A stretch of DNA of 64,000 bases from DSVZ01 sp964568145 (GCA_964568145.1 CAZMOZ010000008.1:62001-126000), one strand, 5' to 3'. Positions 35,218 to 43,624 are shown, counted from the first letter of the stretch. Notes: a model not told the origin generated them from the sequence alone. Numbers and translations: made by a program.

Positions 35218-36249
35218 TTACCGGGCCTTCACGGAGGTCCAGACCTCGTCGTGGAGCCGGGACTGGGCGCCGAGGTGTTCCAGGAATTCGAGGCGGGCCA
35301 GCACCTCCTCGGGCGGGTAGATGGCGGGGTTGGCGAGGTCCGCCGGGCGGATGAACCGGCGCGCGGCGGCGTTGGGCGTGGCGAACTGGGTGAAGTTCGA
35401 GATGCGCGCGCCGATCTCGGGCTCGAGGCAGAAATTGATGAACTGCTCGGCCAGCTCGCGGTGCGGCGCGCGGCTCAGCACGGCCAGGTTGTCCACCCAG
35501 ATCAGGCTGCCCTCCTTCGGAATCACATACACCGTCTCCGGGTCGGTGGTCATGCCCCGCACGCCTTCGCCGCTGTACACCACCGCCGCGGTGGCGAGCC
35601 GGCCCAGGACCTTGTTCTTGCCGCCCACCGTGCCGTCGAAGCCCAGCGAGCGGCGCTTGGCGTCGAGCAGCAGGTCTCGCACGGTTTTGAGTTCGGCCGG
35701 GGCGGTGACGTTGGCGCCGCGGCCGCGGAACTTCAGCGCGGCGCCGATGAGGTCACGCGCGGAGTCCAGCAGCACAAACGGCCCGGCCTGCTGCCGCGGG
35801 TCGAACACCGCCGCCCAGGAGTCGGGCACGGGCTGGCCGGCGCGCTTGCGGACGAACAGCCCGAGCGTGCCCCACTGGTACGGCACGGTGTAACGGTTGT
35901 CGGGATCGAACGGGAGTTTGAGGAAGCGCGCGTCCAGGTGGCGCAGGTTCGGGAGCTTGTCGTGCCGCAGCGGCGCGAGCAGGCCCAGCTTGGCCAGCAC
36001 CGGCACCCGGTGGTCGGGCGGCACCACCACGTCGTACAACGCCGCGCCGCCGGCCTGGAGCTTGGCCATCATCGCGCCGTCGTCCTCGTACAGGTCCATC
36101 ACGACCTCGCAATCGTGCTGCTGCTCGAACGCCTTGACCACGGCCGGGTCAATGTACTCGCTCCAGATGAACAGATGGAGCCGGGCCTTGGCGGCGAGCG
36201 CCGGCACGGCGAGCAGGCACACGGCGAGGAGGCGGAACAGATTTCGCAT
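35218..36249 (-). CDS. potD: Polyamine ABC transporter substrate-binding protein PotD
   Basis: 343 residues from ATG 36249 with signal peptide MRNLFRLLAVCLLAVPALA. LHLFIWSEYIDPAVVKAFEQQHDCEVVMDLYEDDGAMMAKLQ is the classic PotD/PotF N-terminus. The polyamine-site region (YSGEGVRGMTTDPETVYVIPKEGSLIWVDNLAV) and IYPPEEVLARLEFLEHLG follow. It binds spermidine or putrescine in the periplasm and delivers it to PotBC. It is 185 nt downstream of potC with a long inverted repeat in between. Confidence 0.93.
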   Translation of the reverse strand: MRNLFRLLAVCLLAVPALAAKARLHLFIWSEYIDPAVVKAFEQQHDCEVVMDLYEDDGAMMAKLQAGGAALYDVVVPPDHRVPVLAKLGLLAPLRHDKLPNLRHLDARFLKLPFDPDNRYTVPYQWGTLGLFVRKRAGQPVPDSWAAVFDPRQQAGPFVLLDSARDLIGAALKFRGRGANVTAPAELKTVRDLLLDAKRRSLGFDGTVGGKNKVLGRLATAAVVYSGEGVRGMTTDPETVYVIPKEGSLIWVDNLAVLSRAPHRELAEQFINFCLEPEIGARISNFTQFATPNAAARRFIRPADLANPAIYPPEEVLARLEFLEHLGAQSRLHDEVWTSVKAR

Positions 36250-36358
36250 GGTCACGTCACGCAAGCTGGAGTGTGATTATTGGGGCGCGGGCGATGGGTT
36301 GAAAGCGTGAAAGGTTACAGCGTTCCGGTCGCACCCCAGTTGACCTTTCAACCCCTTT

Positions 36359-36423
36359 AACCCGTAAACCGAAGTCTCCCGTAATGCCGGATTCCCATCC
36401 GGCTCAACTTCGGTTTTCGGGTT
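36359..36423. terminator. Long inverted repeat between potC and potD (hairpin family)
   Basis: AACCCGTAAACCGAAGT (36359-36375) and ACTTCGGTTTTCGGGTT (36407-36423) are complementary except for one pair and enclose a 31-nt loop. There is no T-run. It sits directly after the potC stop on the minus strand, so it could be a leaky terminator or a processing/stability hairpin that sets PotD levels apart from PotABC. The same arms occur at other gene ends. Confidence 0.6.
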
Positions 36424-36434
36424 TGACCACTCTT

Positions 36435-37247
36435 TCAACCCGGCTCTGCACCCGCTCCGTGGCGGCGCAGCCAGGCCAATCCCACCGTGGCCAGCACCGA
36501 CGCCAGCACCAGCAGCGTGGCCAGGGCGTTGATCTCAGGCGTGAGGCCGCGCTTCACCGAGGCGTAAATGAGGATCGGCAGCGTGGTGGCGCCCGGCCCG
36601 CTGGTGAAAAAGCTCACCACGAAATCGTCCAGGCTCAGCGTGAAGGCCAGCATCGCCGCCGCCAGTACGCCGGGCAGGATGAGCGGCAGGGTGACGCACC
36701 GGAATGCCTGCCAGCGGCTGGCGCCCAGATCGCGCGCCGCCTCCTCGAGCGCCGGGTCCAGCCCCGCCAGCCGCGCGCTGACGACGAGCGTCACGAATGG
36801 AATCTGAAACGTGACGTGCGCCAGCACCATCGTGCCCAGGCCCAGCTCGAACAGCCCCAGCCATTGCCGCGCCAGTGAATAGAACAGCAGCATCGCCGCC
36901 GCCATGACGATGTCCGGGAGGAACACCGGCACGTGCAAAAGCCGGCGCACCAGTTGTTGGCCCGGCCAGCGGCCGAGGCTGAGGCCCCAGGCCAGCAGCG
37001 TGCCCAGGACGGTGGCGATGGCCGTGCTGGTCGTGGCCAGGATCAGGGTGTTGCGGGCGGCGGCGAACGCGGCTTCGTCGGCGAACAACGTGCGGTACCA
37101 GTTCAAGGTGAAGCCCTGCCAGCCCAGTCCGTGCCGCGCGGCGTTGAACGAAAGCACGATCACCACCGCGATGGGCGCGTACAGAAAGGCGTACAGCATC
37201 GCGGCGGCGAGCGTCAGCGGCAGGCGATGGCGGACGTGCGGATTCAC
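36435..37247 (-). CDS. potC: Polyamine ABC transporter permease PotC
   Basis: 270 residues from GTG 37247, whose start overlaps the potB stop as GTGA. Six transmembrane helices (LAAAMLYAFLYAPIAVVIVLSFN, TLLAWGLSL, IVMAAAMLLFYSL, FTLSLDDFVVSFFTSGPG, LATLLVLASVLATVGLAWL) are present. The EAA coupling loop reads EEAARDLGASRWQAFRCVTLPLILPG. The SLDDFVVSFF segment is a PotC hallmark. Confidence 0.93.
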   Translation of the reverse strand: MNPHVRHRLPLTLAAAMLYAFLYAPIAVVIVLSFNAARHGLGWQGFTLNWYRTLFADEAAFAAARNTLILATTSTAIATVLGTLLAWGLSLGRWPGQQLVRRLLHVPVFLPDIVMAAAMLLFYSLARQWLGLFELGLGTMVLAHVTFQIPFVTLVVSARLAGLDPALEEAARDLGASRWQAFRCVTLPLILPGVLAAAMLAFTLSLDDFVVSFFTSGPGATTLPILIYASVKRGLTPEINALATLLVLASVLATVGLAWLRRHGAGAEPG

Positions 37248-38152
37248 AGCACCTCCGGGATTTCCCGGCGCCCGGCCAGGCGCGCGTACACCCACAGGCC
37301 CACGAGCACCGCCGCCAGGCCAAACGCCGCGATGGCCGAGCCGAACGGCCAGTCCAGCCCCGGCCCGAACTGCTGCTGCACCGCGTTGCCCAGCAGCACC
37401 GTCTTCGCGCCGCCCAGCAGATCGGGAATCACGAACTGCCCGCTGGCCGGCAGGAAGACCAGCACCACGCCCGCCGCCAGGCCGGGCTTGATCTGCGGCA
37501 GCAGCGCGTGCCGAAAGACCCGCGGTCCGCTGGCGCCCAAGTCGGCCGCGGCTTCGGCCAGCGTCCAGTCCAGCTTCTCCACCGAGGCGTACAAGGGCAG
37601 CACCATGAACGGCAGGTAGTCGCAGACCATCGCCGCCAGCACGGCGCCCAGCCCCGGGTACAGCGCCTCGCCGGGCGGCGCCAACCCGCAGGCGGTGGCG
37701 ACGCGGGTCACCAGCCCTTCCGGGGCGAGCAGGATTTGCCACGCGTACGTGCGGACCAGCAGGTTCGTCCAGAACGGGATTACCACCAGCGTCAGCGCCA
37801 CGTTTTTCCAGCGCGCGGGCAGGCCGGCGATGAAGAAGGCCAGCGGCAGGGCCGCGAGCGCGCACATGGCGGCGGTGGCCGCGCCCAGCGCCAGACTGCG
37901 CAGCAGGATTTGCGGGTAAAGCAGATCGAAGCCCAGCAGCCCGAAGCCCAGCAACCGCCGGTAGTTTTCCAGCGTGAACGGCCGCGTGATTTCGCCCAGT
38001 TCGCTGCGGCTGAAAAAACTCACGGCCAGGATCAATGCCAGCGGCAAATGGAAGAACACGGTCAGCCACAGCAGCCCCGGTCCGGCCGTCAACAGCGTGG
38101 TGGCAAAACTGCGGCGGCCGCGGCGACTCGGGCTGGCGTGCAACCGCGTCAT
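37244..38152 (-). CDS. potB: Polyamine ABC transporter permease PotB
   Basis: 302 residues; ATG 38152 lies 1 nt after the potA stop with a GGAGGA ribosome-binding site inside the end of potA. Membrane helices and the coupling loop AEAAADLGASGPRVFRHALLPQIKPGL identify it. LVRTYAWQILL and LPASGQFVIPDLLGGAKTVLLGN are typical of PotB/PotH. Forms the channel with PotC. Confidence 0.93.
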   Translation of the reverse strand: MTRLHASPSRRGRRSFATTLLTAGPGLLWLTVFFHLPLALILAVSFFSRSELGEITRPFTLENYRRLLGFGLLGFDLLYPQILLRSLALGAATAAMCALAALPLAFFIAGLPARWKNVALTLVVIPFWTNLLVRTYAWQILLAPEGLVTRVATACGLAPPGEALYPGLGAVLAAMVCDYLPFMVLPLYASVEKLDWTLAEAAADLGASGPRVFRHALLPQIKPGLAAGVVLVFLPASGQFVIPDLLGGAKTVLLGNAVQQQFGPGLDWPFGSAIAAFGLAAVLVGLWVYARLAGRREIPEVL

Positions 38153-38153
38153 G

Positions 38154-39305
38154 TCAATCCTCCAAGACCCGCAGGGCCGTCGGCGGCACGCGCAGTGTCA
38201 CCGCGTCGCCCACGCGGACGGGCATGCCGGCGGCGGCGTTGAGGACCTGCACCCGCAGCGTCTGACCTGCGACCTCGACCTGGTACTGGGTTTCCGCGCC
38301 GGCATAGACAATGTCGCACACCTGACCGGTGAGCCGCGGTTCGGCGTCGTTTCCGGGAGGCGCGCCTGCGGGCATGAATTGAATTTTCTCCGGCCGGACG
38401 GCGAGGGTGACAGTGTCGCGTTCAGATTTGAGGTCAGCCGCCGGCAGCCACAGTTGGCCGAGCGGTGTCTCAAACGCCACGCGGTCGGCCCGGCGCAACG
38501 CGGCGCGGCGCGCGGCGATGAGGTTGCAGGCGCCCAGAAATTCCGCCACGAATCGCGTGCGCGGGTGTTCGTAGAGTTCCAGCGGCGTGCCCACCTGTTC
38601 CAGGCGACCCGCGTGCAGAATGCCCACGCGGTCGCTCATCGCCAGCGCCTCTTCTTGGTCGTGGGTCACGTGGATGAACGCGATGCCGAGGCGGCGCTGC
38701 AGGGCCTTCAATTCGGACTGGAGCCGGCGGCGCAGGCCGAGGTCGAGCGCGCCCAGCGGCTCATCAAGCAGCAACACTTCGGGTTCATTCACCAGCGCGC
38801 GGGCCAGCGCCACACGCTGTTTCTGGCCGCCGGAGAGTTGGGCGTGACGCCGGTCGCGCAGGTCGGTGATCTGGACCAGCGTCAGCGCCGCCTGGACGCG
38901 ACGTTCCAAATCCCCGGCGGAAACGCGTTTCATGCGCAGGCCAAAGGCGACGTTCTCCCACACGCTGAGGTGCGGAAACAGCGCGTAAGACTGGAAGACC
39001 GTGTTCACCGGCCGCCGATGCGCGGGCACTCCGGCGGTGGGTTGCCCGGCCAGATGGATTTCGCCCGCGTCAGGCCAGTCGAGACCGGCCAGCAGGCGCA
39101 GCAAGGTCGTCTTGCCGCAGCCTGACGGCCCGAGGAGGGAGAAGAACTCGCCACGCCGCACCCGCAGGCTCACGCGGTCCAGCGCCGTCACGGCGCCGAA
39201 GCGGCGGCTGACCTCGATGAACTCCGCAGCGGTGGGCGGGGTGGCCGTGGCCTGGGTAGCGGGGGCCGGTTTTGAAGTAGTTGGGGGCGGGTGCGCCACG
39301 CCCAA
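38154..39305 (-). CDS. potA: Polyamine ABC transporter ATP-binding protein PotA
   Basis: 383 residues. Walker A GPSGCGKTT, Q-loop NTVFQSYALFPHLSVWENVAFGL, signature LSGGQKQRVALARAL, Walker B VLLLDEPLGALD, switch His IHVTHDQEEALAMSD. A C-terminal TOBE-like regulatory domain (VRPEKIQFMPAG...) matches PotA. First gene of potABC(D). A rho-independent terminator at 39364-39408 separates it from upstream transcription. No -35/-10 was convincingly placed. Confidence 0.95.
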   Translation of the reverse strand: MGVAHPPPTTSKPAPATQATATPPTAAEFIEVSRRFGAVTALDRVSLRVRRGEFFSLLGPSGCGKTTLLRLLAGLDWPDAGEIHLAGQPTAGVPAHRRPVNTVFQSYALFPHLSVWENVAFGLRMKRVSAGDLERRVQAALTLVQITDLRDRRHAQLSGGQKQRVALARALVNEPEVLLLDEPLGALDLGLRRRLQSELKALQRRLGIAFIHVTHDQEEALAMSDRVGILHAGRLEQVGTPLELYEHPRTRFVAEFLGACNLIAARRAALRRADRVAFETPLGQLWLPAADLKSERDTVTLAVRPEKIQFMPAGAPPGNDAEPRLTGQVCDIVYAGAETQYQVEVAGQTLRVQVLNAAAGMPVRVGDAVTLRVPPTALRVLED

Positions 39306-39363
39306 GACGTATCAAATGCCGCTGCTGGCCGACAAGCTTACCGCGTCACCCGCAGCCCCGCGG

Positions 39364-39408
39364 AAAAACCACACGGGCGGTCCCGGCATTGCTCCGCAGA
39401 CCGCCCGT
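39364..39408 (-). terminator. Rho-independent terminator
   Basis: On the minus strand ACGGGCGGTC pairs perfectly with GACCGCCCGT (10 bp, 16-nt loop), then GTGTGG and a run of five T. It ends a transcript reading toward potA, probably the candidate RNA at 39409-39620 or a longer one. Confidence 0.8.
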
Positions 39409-39620
39409 AACGCATCGGTGGCTAGCAGTCCACGACGGTAAAGTCGCTCTTGCGGGCCCAAGTCTGCCGCCCGTTTCCGGGCGGCAGACCAACCCCTTCA
39501 AGCCTGTAACCCTTTCCCCTACGGGCTTGGAGGCTCAGGATGAACCCGGCCCACATTGTCAGCTAGCGCGCCCAGCCACTGACTCCCTGTCAGAGGCACC
39601 CTTGGGCGCACACAGCTGAC
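39409..39620 (-). ncRNA. Candidate structured RNA upstream of a terminator
   Basis: On the minus strand three nested or adjacent helices stand out. One is a long stem-loop at 39558-39620 (GTCAGCT / AGCTGAC, then GTGCGCCCA / TGGGCGCGC, with CTGAC / GTCAG at its tip). The second is a closing helix GTGGGCC (39548-39554) with GGCCCGC (39452-39458). The third is a perfect 12-bp hairpin GTCTGCCGCCCG with a GAAA tetraloop at 39462-39489. A terminator follows at once. This does not match RNase P, SRP, tmRNA or 6S signatures I could check by eye. It may extend further upstream (39640-39860 is also palindrome-rich). Alternatively the helices are part of a small-ORF transcript (39422-39556). Confidence 0.45.
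39422..39556 (-). CDS. Possible 44-codon small ORF inside the candidate RNA
   Basis: ATG 39556 to TAG 39422 encodes MWAGFILSLQARRGKGYRLE, then GVGLPPGNGRQTWARKSDFT and VVDC. No family was recognised. The codons span the perfect hairpin at 39462-39489, so the open frame may be fortuitous. Listed because a terminator follows and no other gene explains the transcript. Confidence 0.25.
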   Translation of the reverse strand: MWAGFILSLQARRGKGYRLEGVGLPPGNGRQTWARKSDFTVVDC

Positions 39621-39977
39621 GGCAACCGCTAAAGCAGCCAGCGTGCCTGCCATTTTGTTCGGCGGAGACCCCGCTGGCTGGGCACTTCATCAAACTTATT
39701 TTTCCGGCCTGATATTGATCGAGACCGCGGTGATGCCCGCGCTTCAGAATTTGCCGATAAACCTTTGTGGGAAAACCATCTGGAGCCGAAAAAACATGGG
39801 CAAAACTGCCGGCTCAGCAGACTTCACAAAAGGGCCGAGGTCATTAGAACGTTAAAGTCACTTTGATCTTCGAAGGCCCAGGCTGCGTAATTCTTATCCA
39901 TACGCTGGCCAACATTTGGACAAAGCCTGCCCAAGCGATTGCCGGGTCGAGCCGCATGGGCTCGGCGCAGCCGCAAA

Positions 39978-40207
39978 GGTGCATCTCAGTTTTAGCAGCG
40001 AGGCCGCTGCCGGGGTCGCGGCAGGCTTCCAGCCTGCCGGTGAGTCGGGCTTCCAGCCCGGCGGAGACCAGTCAGTGGGGTGGCGGGGGCGGTGGTTTCC
40101 CAAGCGGGTCCGGGCGGCTAGATGCCGCCCTCCACGGCAGCCAAGGATGGCTGCCGATACCGTCCACACACCGGTCTCTTCCCGCAGGCGGAAAATACTG
40201 AGAGGCC
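39978..40207 (+). repeat. MITE-like element, copy D
   Basis: Left end GCATCTCAGTTTTAGC, right end AAAATACTGAGAGGCC (approximate inverse). The interior has the shared GGCTTCCAGCC and CCGGGCGGC(T)AGATGCCGCCC and CGGCAGCCAAGGATGGCTGCCG palindromes. It lies in the 39306-40359 gap downstream of ahcY. The stretch 39640-39970 is less GC-rich and holds no recognisable gene. Confidence 0.65.
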
Positions 40208-40359
40208 CGGGCGGCAGGTACACGCTGGGTCAGGTGGGCGGGCTGAAAGACGCCGGTCTGGCCGTCCGCTATCGAGCAAGGACGCGGATTGCGGTCGGAA
40301 AACCGCAGGCTAGCGCTTCAAAACCGGCCTTCTCGGCTTGGGCGACCTCCCGCTGCCGG

Positions 40360-41838
40360 CTAATACCGGTAGTGTTCGGGCTTGTACGGGCCTTCGACCG
40401 GCACACCGATGTAGTCGGCCTGGGCCTGGGTGAGCTTGGTGAGCTTCACGCCGAGCTTCTCCAAGTGCAGGCGGGCGACCTCCTCGTCGAGCTTCTTGGG
40501 CAGGCGATAAACGCCGACCTTGTAGGTGTCCCGGTTGGCCCAGAGATCAAGCTGCGCCAGGCACTGGTTGGTGAAGCTGTTGCTCATGACGAAGCTCGGA
40601 TGGCCTTCCGCGCAGCCGAGGTTTACCAGCCGGCCTTCGGCCAGCAGGTAGATGCTCCGGTCGTTGGGCAGGTCGTAGCGGTCCACCTGCGGCTTGATGT
40701 TGACCTTCTTCACGCCCTTGGCGGCGTTGAGCCGGTCCACTTGGATCTCGTTGTCGAAATGCCCGATGTTGCAGACGATGGCCTGGTCCTTCATTTGGAG
40801 CAGGTGCTCCAGGGTGATGACGTCGCGGTTCCCGGTGGCGGTGACATAGATGTCCGCCTCGCCCAGCGTGTCCTCGATGGTCTTGACCGCGAAGCCTTCC
40901 ATCGCGGCCTGCAGGGCGTTGATGGGATCAATCTCCGTGACGATGACCCGCGCGCCGAAGCCGCGCAGGCTGTGCGCGCTGCCCTTGCCGACGTCGCCGT
41001 AGCCGCAGACGACTGCGGTCTTGCCGGCCAGCATCACGCCGAGGGCGCGTTTGAGGCCGTCGCTGAGCGATTCGCGGCAGCCATAAAGGTTGTCGAACTT
41101 CGACTTGGTGACCGAGTCGTTGACGTTGATGGCGGGCACGAGGAGCTTGCCCTGTTCGAGCATCTGGTACAGGCGATGCACACCGGTGGTGGTTTCCTCG
41201 CTGACGCCCTTCCAATCCTTCACGGCCTCGGTGAACCAGCCGGGGCGCGTCTTGGCGCATTTCTTGAGCAGGTTCTTGATGACCTGTTCCTCGCGGCTGC
41301 TGCCGGGCGTGTTCACCCAGTCGGAGCCGTGCTCCATCTCGTAGCCTTTGTGGAGGAGCAGTGTGGCGTCGCCGCCGTCGTCCACGATGAGCTGCGGGCC
41401 TTTGCCGCCGGGATGCGTGAGCGCAGCCAGGGTGAAGTCCCAGTACTCCTCGAGCGTTTCGCCCTTGAAGGCGAAGACCGGTATGCCGGCCTTGGCGATG
41501 GCGGCAGCGGCGTGGTCTTGCGTGCTGAAGATGTTGCAACTCGCCCACCGCACCGAGGCGCCCAGTTCGGTGAGCGTCTCGATGAGCACGGCCGTCTCGA
41601 TGGTCATGTGGAGCGAGCCGGAGACGCGCACGCCCTGGAGCGGCTTTTGCGGACCATACTTGGCGCGGATGGCCATCAGGCCGGGCATCTCCTGCTCGGC
41701 GACGCCGATTTCCTTGCGGCCCAACTCGGCGAGCGTGAGGTCCTTGACGAAAAAGTCCGGTTTGGGCCTGCCGTTGCCGCCTTTGGTGGCGGCTTTGGCG
41801 AGTCTGGCGCGGGAGGGGGGGAGTTTGACGGTGGGCAT
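40360..41838 (-). CDS. ahcY: Adenosylhomocysteinase
   Basis: 492 residues. The N-terminal substrate domain begins KDLTLAELGRKEIGVAEQEMPGLMAIR and continues GVRVSGSLHMTIETAVLIETL. The NAD site is AVVCGYGDVGKGSAHSLRGFGARVIVTEIDPINALQA. NSFTNQCLAQLDLW and the C-terminal Lys/Tyr signature ending KPEHYRY complete the family pattern. It hydrolyses S-adenosylhomocysteine to adenosine and homocysteine, closing the SAM cycle. On the same strand as metK with a small gene pair between them, and presumably controlled by the SahR-like regulator at 43765. Confidence 0.97.
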   Translation of the reverse strand: MPTVKLPPSRARLAKAATKGGNGRPKPDFFVKDLTLAELGRKEIGVAEQEMPGLMAIRAKYGPQKPLQGVRVSGSLHMTIETAVLIETLTELGASVRWASCNIFSTQDHAAAAIAKAGIPVFAFKGETLEEYWDFTLAALTHPGGKGPQLIVDDGGDATLLLHKGYEMEHGSDWVNTPGSSREEQVIKNLLKKCAKTRPGWFTEAVKDWKGVSEETTTGVHRLYQMLEQGKLLVPAINVNDSVTKSKFDNLYGCRESLSDGLKRALGVMLAGKTAVVCGYGDVGKGSAHSLRGFGARVIVTEIDPINALQAAMEGFAVKTIEDTLGEADIYVTATGNRDVITLEHLLQMKDQAIVCNIGHFDNEIQVDRLNAAKGVKKVNIKPQVDRYDLPNDRSIYLLAEGRLVNLGCAEGHPSFVMSNSFTNQCLAQLDLWANRDTYKVGVYRLPKKLDEEVARLHLEKLGVKLTKLTQAQADYIGVPVEGPYKPEHYRY

Positions 41839-41893
41839 GGTGTGTTCGGTGATTGGTTAAAACGGTGAAAAGTTGAATGGTTGAATCAATGTC

Positions 41894-42155
41894 TCATTCC
41901 AGCGGGGCGATCTTTTCCGGCATCCGTCCGTCACACAGCGCGAGCCAGGCGTCCATCAGTTCCCCGCGATGCAAGGCCGCCCAATTCGACCACCAGGCTG
42001 CGGGCACGCTGCGGCAGCCGCCCTTGCAGGAGGCGGAGCGTGGCAATGTCGAAAACGGCTTCATGACCTTGGTGTTCCGCGTGAAAGTGGGCCGGTGGAT
42101 ACTCGCGCAAATGCAACGAGACGTTGATGCCGTAAAAACGCGAAATCTCAGGCAT
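41894..42155 (-). pseudogene. DUF4160 protein with 1-nt insertion frameshift
   Basis: The first part reads MPEISRFYGINVSLHLREYP, PAHFHAEHQGHEAVFDIATL, LLQGRLPQRARSLVVE, the DUF4160 consensus. It then changes to nonfamily sequence and stops at 41931. Shifting frame at about 41990 (expected GTC GAA TGG GCG GCC, present GAATTGGGCG) restores AALHRGELMDAWLALCDGRM and PEKIAPLE stop at 41894. DUF4160 proteins are usually found with DUF2442 partners in toxin-antitoxin-like pairs. The start overlaps the DUF2442 gene end by 8 nt. Confidence 0.8.
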
Positions 42156-42435
42156 GGACGGGAACTGGGTTCGACACCAGCCAGAGTTGTTCCGCAGTCA
42201 GGCCCGTGATCTCCAGGTAAAGCGCGTCCGCACAGGCATCCACCTCATCCGACCAGATGATCGCCGGACCGTTGCGCTCGATCCTAAAACGCGCAAACGC
42301 CTCCGGATCGCTCAAGATGGCGAAAACGCCTTTGCCCACCTCCGCCGAAAGGTCCCCGACGCCTTTCACGCTGTCGTCAAAACGGAACTGGAGCCGGTAA
42401 CCGGGCAACGCCTGGGCAAAGGTGATCCGTTGCAT
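42148..42435 (-). CDS. DUF2442 domain-containing protein
   Basis: 95 residues: ALPGYRLQFRFDDSVKGVGDLSAEV, GVFAILSDPEAFARFRIERN, GPAIIWSDEVDACADALYLEITG. This pattern of a beta-strand core with PxxFxxxxVxxgpxIxWpxGxDxxpexLy is DUF2442. Its function is unproven; it commonly pairs with DUF4160 and is presumed to be the regulatory or antitoxin side. Lies 16 nt after the metK stop and is intact. Confidence 0.85.
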   Translation of the reverse strand: MQRITFAQALPGYRLQFRFDDSVKGVGDLSAEVGKGVFAILSDPEAFARFRIERNGPAIIWSDEVDACADALYLEITGLTAEQLWLVSNPVPVHA

Positions 42436-42451
42436 ACCGCTGGAATCTTTC

Positions 42452-43624
42452 CTACAGCAGCGCCTTCTTCAAGGCCGCGACCTTGTCAATCTTCTCCCAA
42501 GTCAGGTCGGGGTCGTCCTTGCCGAAGTGGCCGTAGTTGGTGGTCTTGGCGTAAATCGGCCGGCGCAGGTCCAACTGCTCGATGATGTCCGCCGGCTGGA
42601 AGCTAAACGTGCGGTTAATGGCGCGGGTGATTTTGTCCTCATCCACCGTCGCCGTGCCGAAGGTATCCACGTGAACGCTCACCGGGTCGGGATGGCCGAT
42701 GGCGTAGGCGAACTGGATTTCGCAGCGCGCGGCCAGACCGGCGGCCACGACGTTCTTGGCGACCCAGCGGCCCATGTAGGCCGCGCTCCGGTCCACCTTC
42801 GTCGGGTCCTTGCCGCTGAAGCAGCCCCCGCCATGCCGGCCCATGCCGCCGTAGCTGTCCACGATGATCTTCCGGCCCGTCAGGCCGGTATCGCCCTGCG
42901 GTCCGCCGACCACAAACCGGCCGGTCGGGTTGATCAGGTATTCCGTGCGGCCGTTGAGCAGGTTCCGGGGCAGGACTTTTCTGATGACGTTCTCGACGCA
43001 GAACCGCTCGATCTCCGCGTGCTCGACGTCCGCCGTGTGCTGGGTGGAAATGACCACGTTCGAAATGGCCACGGGCCGGCCGTCCTCATAGACGACCGAC
43101 ACCTGCGATTTCGCGTCCGGACGCAGCCAGGGCACCTTGCCGCTCTTGCGGATCCGCGTGAGTTCCCGGCCCAGGCGGTGCGCGAACATGATCGGCGCGG
43201 GCATGAGTTCGGGCGTTTCGTTGCAGGCGTAGCCAAACATCAGCCCCTGGTCGCCCGCGCCCTGCCTGGCGGTCTTTTTGCCCTTGGCCTTGCGGGCGTC
43301 CACGCCCTGCGCGATGTCGGGCGACTGCCGGGTCACCAGCACGTTCACGAACACCTTGTCGGCGTGGAACACGTCGTCGTCGTTCACGTAGCCGATGTCG
43401 CGGATGGCCTGGCGGGCCACGGCCACGAAGTCCGGCTTCGCCCGCGTCGTGATTTCGCCGCCCACGATCACCACGTTGGACTTGGCATAGCACTCGCAGG
43501 CGACCCGGCTGAACTTGTCCTGCGCCAGGCAGGCGTCCAGCACGTAATCGGAAATGGTGTCGCAGACCTTGTCCGGGTGGCCCTCACCAACGGACTCGGA
43601 CGAAAAAATGAAGGATTTGCTCAT
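42452..43624 (-). CDS. metK: S-adenosylmethionine synthase
   Basis: 390 residues. SESVGEGHPDKVCDTISDYVLDACL at the N-terminus holds the ATP-binding residues. GAGDQGLMFGYACNETPELMPAP is the family loop, GRFVVGGPQGDTGLTGRKIIVDSYGG the second signature, and GGGCFSGKDPTKVDRSAAYMGRWVAKN the methionine/ATP site. Length and motifs are normal. It makes SAM from methionine and ATP. A TTGACG/TATCTT promoter can be placed at 43672-43699 on the minus strand, overlapping that of the divergent regulator. Confidence 0.97.
   Translation of the reverse strand: MSKSFIFSSESVGEGHPDKVCDTISDYVLDACLAQDKFSRVACECYAKSNVVIVGGEITTRAKPDFVAVARQAIRDIGYVNDDDVFHADKVFVNVLVTRQSPDIAQGVDARKAKGKKTARQGAGDQGLMFGYACNETPELMPAPIMFAHRLGRELTRIRKSGKVPWLRPDAKSQVSVVYEDGRPVAISNVVISTQHTADVEHAEIERFCVENVIRKVLPRNLLNGRTEYLINPTGRFVVGGPQGDTGLTGRKIIVDSYGGMGRHGGGCFSGKDPTKVDRSAAYMGRWVAKNVVAAGLAARCEIQFAYAIGHPDPVSVHVDTFGTATVDEDKITRAINRTFSFQPADIIEQLDLRRPIYAKTTNYGHFGKDDPDLTWEKIDKVAALKKALL

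Noticed and set aside
39409..39860. tmRNA, 6S or RNase P RNA
   Set aside because: The tmRNA 5'/3' ends, the RNase P GAGGAAAGTCC box and the 6S bubble layout are absent. Left as unassigned.
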